NCBI GenBank assembly: GCA_029258495.1
Contig: JARHYV010000300.1
Coordinates: forward strand, 1-8,426
Source: Faecousia sp.
Lineage (GTDB): Bacteria; Bacillota; Clostridia; Oscillospirales; Oscillospiraceae
DNA: 8,426 nucleotides
Direction of reading: 5' to 3'
The notes beneath the pieces are model-generated. The model had not been told where the DNA came from. It made no database searches and saw only the letters and a program-made list of their open reading frames with translations. The position numbers and the translations under genes are program-made. Shown here piece after piece: positions 6,259 through 8,426 of this stretch (position 1 is its first letter; each line of letters begins with the position of its first letter).

Positions 6259-6945
6259 ATGGAAAAAGGGACATTATATGGAATTGGTGTAGGCCCCGGT
6301 GATCCGGAGCTGCTCACCCTGAAGGCAGTCCGCCTGCTGCAGGAGTCTGATGTCATTGCGGTTCCGGACAAGGGAGCAGGAGAAAAAACCGCATTGCAGA
6401 TCGTGCAGAAATTCGTGCAGGATCAGCAGCTGCTGTACTGCCCCACACCCATGGTCCGGGACAAGGAGCGTCTGGATCAGTGCTACGAGGAGATCGCCGA
6501 CAGGATCTGTGCCATTTTGGATGAAGGCAGGCAGGTGGCATTCATCACACTGGGCGATCCCACCATCTATTCCACCTATATCTATGTACACAAAAAAATT
6601 CTGGCAAGGGGCTATGATGCCCAGCTGATCCCGGGCGTGACCTCCTTCTGCGCGGTGGCGGCACGACTGGGGCAGTCCCTGTGCGAGGGCGCGGATCGGC
6701 TGCTCATCGTCCCTGCCAGCTGCGATCTGGCAGACTCTATGGAGATCCGGGCGAACAAGGTGTTTATGAAGGCAGGCAGCGGCATCCTGAATTTGCAGGA
6801 GGAGCTGCGAAAAGCCGGCAGACTGGAGCAGGCAGCCGTGGTGGAAAACTGCGGCATGGAAAATGAGCGTGTCTGGAACCGATTTGGGGATATGACGCAA
6901 AGCAGCGGCTATTTCTCCGTGGTCGTGGTCAAAGAGGAGGAGTGA
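6259..6945 (+). CDS. cbiL: CbiL, cobalt-precorrin-2 C20-methyltransferase
   Basis: CbiL transfers a SAM methyl to C20 of cobalt-precorrin-2, the product of CbiK plus cobalt insertion. The 228-residue length fits the family (Salmonella about 237). Seen are YGIGVGPGDPELLTLKAVR (7-25), the VIAVPDKG segment (32-39), TLGDPTIYSTY (97-107), IPGVTSFCAVAARL (124-137) and ENCGM (196-200), the order and spacing of tetrapyrrole methyltransferases with CbiL-type details. I chose the ATG at 6259 because AGGAG (6247-6251) lies 7 nt upstream; an ATG at 6253 is too close to it, and longer in-frame starts fall inside the riboswitch and terminator. It is the first gene of the riboswitch-controlled rightward operon, with hemA starting 3 nt after its stop. 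Confidence 0.95.
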   Translation: MEKGTLYGIGVGPGDPELLTLKAVRLLQESDVIAVPDKGAGEKTALQIVQKFVQDQQLLYCPTPMVRDKERLDQCYEEIADRICAILDEGRQVAFITLGDPTIYSTYIYVHKKILARGYDAQLIPGVTSFCAVAARLGQSLCEGADRLLIVPASCDLADSMEIRANKVFMKAGSGILNLQEELRKAGRLEQAAVVENCGMENERVWNRFGDMTQSSGYFSVVVVKEEE

Positions 6946-6948
6946 GCT

Positions 6949-8148
6949 ATGAATATCATCATGTCAGGCTTGGAGCACAGTCTTGCTCCCATCGCTCTGC
7001 GAGAGCAGCTTTCCTTCACCAAGGCTCAGACGGTGCAGATGGATCGGTTCATCTGGGCGCAGCCGGGGATCTCGGGATGTGTGCTGATCTCCACCTGCAA
7101 CCGCACGGAGCTGTATGTCACATGCGAAGAAGAGATTGAGCCCGGGCGACTCCTATGTCAGGCGGCGAATACCGAGTATGAGCCCTATCAGGCTGCATTT
7201 GTCACCCGTTCCGGCGAGATGGCTGTGGAGCATCTGTTCCATGTGGCTGCCGGACTGCGCTCCAGGATCTGGGGAGAAGACCAGATCATCTCTCAGGTCA
7301 AGGATGCCGTAGCACTGGCTCGTGAGGCGGAAACCACGGACTCGGTTTTGGAAACCCTGTTCCGTTCGGCTGTTTCCTCCGGCAAGGAGATCCGTACAAA
7401 GGTGCATCTTACGGCGCTGCCGACCTCGGCTGCCAGCAAGGCAGTGGAGCTGCTGCAGCAGAAGATCGGGGAGCTGAAAGGGAAAAAAGCCATCGTTATC
7501 GGCAACGGGGAAATGGGAAGGCTTTCGGCAACCCTACTGCGGGATGCCGGATGTGATGTTCGGGTGACCCTGCGAACCTACCGCCATGGAGAAACCATCG
7601 TGCCTCCGGGCTGCGGCGTCATCCCCTATGACGATCGGTTCAGACATATGGAGGGAACGGATCTTGTGATCTCTGCAACCACCAGTCCCCACTATACCGT
7701 CACGGCGGAACAGCTGTCCGAGGTGGAGCAGCCGCCTCGTGTATTGGTGGATCTGGCGATCCCCAGAGATATTCAGCCGGATGCAGGGAAGATGGTTGGG
7801 ATCAGCCTGTACAATGTGGACGATCTGGGGGATTTTGAGGAGAGCAGAACCGTTCCCCTTGCAGTCACCGAAATCATCCAGTCCCATCTGGAGCAATTTT
7901 ACAGATGGCTGAACTATAAGGACTGCCTGTCCTCCATGGACAGCGTGAAAAATGCAATTATCGACCGGGTGCTCACTTCAAAGGAGCTGAGAAACGGTCT
8001 GAGTGAAACGGAGATCGTAGAGCTGTCGGTGAGCAAAGCGGTGGAACTGCTTTTGGGCGGATTGACTGAGCGCATCAGCCCGGAAAGCCTGAACCGCTGT
8101 GAAAAGAAGATCCGCTCCCATACGACAGGGCGGCATGTGATCTCTTGA
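6949..8148 (+). CDS. hemA: HemA, glutamyl-tRNA reductase
   Basis: HemA reduces glutamyl-tRNA(Glu) with NADPH to glutamate-1-semialdehyde, the first committed step of the C5 route to 5-aminolevulinate and all tetrapyrroles. The 399-residue protein has the catalytic cysteine C50 in ISTCNRTELY, the LFHVAAGL histidine H98, WGEDQIISQVKDA (108-120), and the NADPH-binding IVIGNGEMGRLSATLL (182-197). DLVISATTSPHYT (238-250) and VLVDLAIPRDIQP (265-277) precede a C-terminal dimerisation region of about 100 residues. Two segments differ from the textbook form: GLRSRIWGEDQ, where GLDSMVLGEDQ is common, and TLRTYRHGETIVPPGC, where an NRT-type motif is usual; I believe such forms occur in clostridial HemA. 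The GAGGAG at the end of cbiL serves as its ribosome binding site. Its place behind a B12 riboswitch ties precursor supply to cobalamin level. Confidence 0.96.
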   Translation: MNIIMSGLEHSLAPIALREQLSFTKAQTVQMDRFIWAQPGISGCVLISTCNRTELYVTCEEEIEPGRLLCQAANTEYEPYQAAFVTRSGEMAVEHLFHVAAGLRSRIWGEDQIISQVKDAVALAREAETTDSVLETLFRSAVSSGKEIRTKVHLTALPTSAASKAVELLQQKIGELKGKKAIVIGNGEMGRLSATLLRDAGCDVRVTLRTYRHGETIVPPGCGVIPYDDRFRHMEGTDLVISATTSPHYTVTAEQLSEVEQPPRVLVDLAIPRDIQPDAGKMVGISLYNVDDLGDFEESRTVPLAVTEIIQSHLEQFYRWLNYKDCLSSMDSVKNAIIDRVLTSKELRNGLSETEIVELSVSKAVELLLGGLTERISPESLNRCEKKIRSHTTGRHVIS

Positions 8149-8161
8149 AAGAAGGAATTGG

Positions 8162-8426
8162 ATGAATTTGGAAGAATATCGGTTCCCCTTGTTTATCGAT
8201 CTGCGTGACCGGGAAACGGTGGTGGTAGGCGGCGGCAGGATCGCGCTGAGAAGGGTTCGGATCCTATTGTCCTTCGGTGCCAAGGTCACCGTGATCGCAC
8301 CGGAATGCGGCGATATCCCGGAAGGCGTCTTGTATATTCAGCGCGCCTATCAGCCGGGGGATCTTGCCCATGCATTTCTTGCGGTGGCAGCGACCGATGA
8401 CCGGGAGGTGAACCGTCAGGTGGGGC
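8162..8426 (+). CDS. sirC: Precorrin-2 dehydrogenase / siroheme synthase N-terminal domain, cut by the window edge
   Basis: Only the first 88 codons are present. The protein begins MNLEEYRFPLFIDLRD, followed by the NAD-binding VVVGGGRIALRRVRILL (residues 20-36), FGAKVTVIAPE (38-48), and FLAVAATDDREVNRQV near the edge, where the family's conserved aspartate lies. This is the Met8/SirC/CysG N-terminal fold that oxidises precorrin-2 to sirohydrochlorin with NAD+, supplying CbiK. AAGGA at 8152-8156 lies 5 nt before the ATG, and the gene begins 13 nt after the hemA stop, so it is in the same operon. Whether it is a stand-alone dehydrogenase, also a ferrochelatase, or fused to a uroporphyrinogen methyltransferase as in CysG cannot be seen, so the symbol is provisional. 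Confidence 0.88.
   Translation, partial: MNLEEYRFPLFIDLRDRETVVVGGGRIALRRVRILLSFGAKVTVIAPECGDIPEGVLYIQRAYQPGDLAHAFLAVAATDDREVNRQVG

Overview
The window carries most of an anaerobic (early-cobalt) cobalamin pathway, together with the first steps of tetrapyrrole synthesis. Two facts place it in the anaerobic branch: a CbiK-type cobalt chelatase and the set cbiA, cbiC, cbiD, cbiF, cbiG and cbiL. The organism looks like a moderately G+C-rich anaerobic Firmicute, probably a gut or rumen Clostridia member of the Ruminococcaceae/Oscillospiraceae type. That is inferred from strong AGGAGG-like ribosome binding sites, sigma-A style promoters, attenuating B12 riboswitches and clostridial-looking HemA and CbiA; no species is claimed.

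Layout. On the minus strand, from 4932 down to the left edge, is one unit: consensus promoter, cobalamin riboswitch, intrinsic terminator, then cbiA, cbiC, cbiD, cbiF and cbiG, which overlap or sit 1 nt apart. cbiG has a one-base frameshift near 284-293 and is also cut by the window edge. On the plus strand, cbiK (5093-5893) has its own likely promoter and no riboswitch. It is followed directly by a second unit: perfect-consensus promoter (5899-5927), second cobalamin riboswitch (5948-6126), terminator (6185-6217), then cbiL, hemA and the start of a precorrin-2 dehydrogenase gene that runs off the right edge.

How it works together. HemA makes glutamate-1-semialdehyde for 5-aminolevulinate. 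The dehydrogenase turns precorrin-2 into sirohydrochlorin, and CbiK inserts cobalt. CbiL methylates C20, CbiF C11 and CbiD C1. CbiG opens the ring lactone with loss of the C2 fragment, CbiC migrates the C11 methyl to C12, and CbiA amidates the a and c side chains. Both large units sit behind B12-sensing transcription attenuators, so the end product should shut down both precursor supply and the corrin steps.

The pathway itself is well known, and I see no wholly new system. The points worth a second look are the broken or recoded cbiG reading frame, the pair of sequence-related riboswitch/terminator leaders in inverted orientation around cbiK, a substitution in the B12 box of one of them, and cbiK apparently escaping direct riboswitch control. 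The two gene-free stretches longer than 300 bases (4593-5092 and 5894-6258) are accounted for by these leaders and promoters. No tRNA, rRNA, CRISPR array or insertion sequence was seen.
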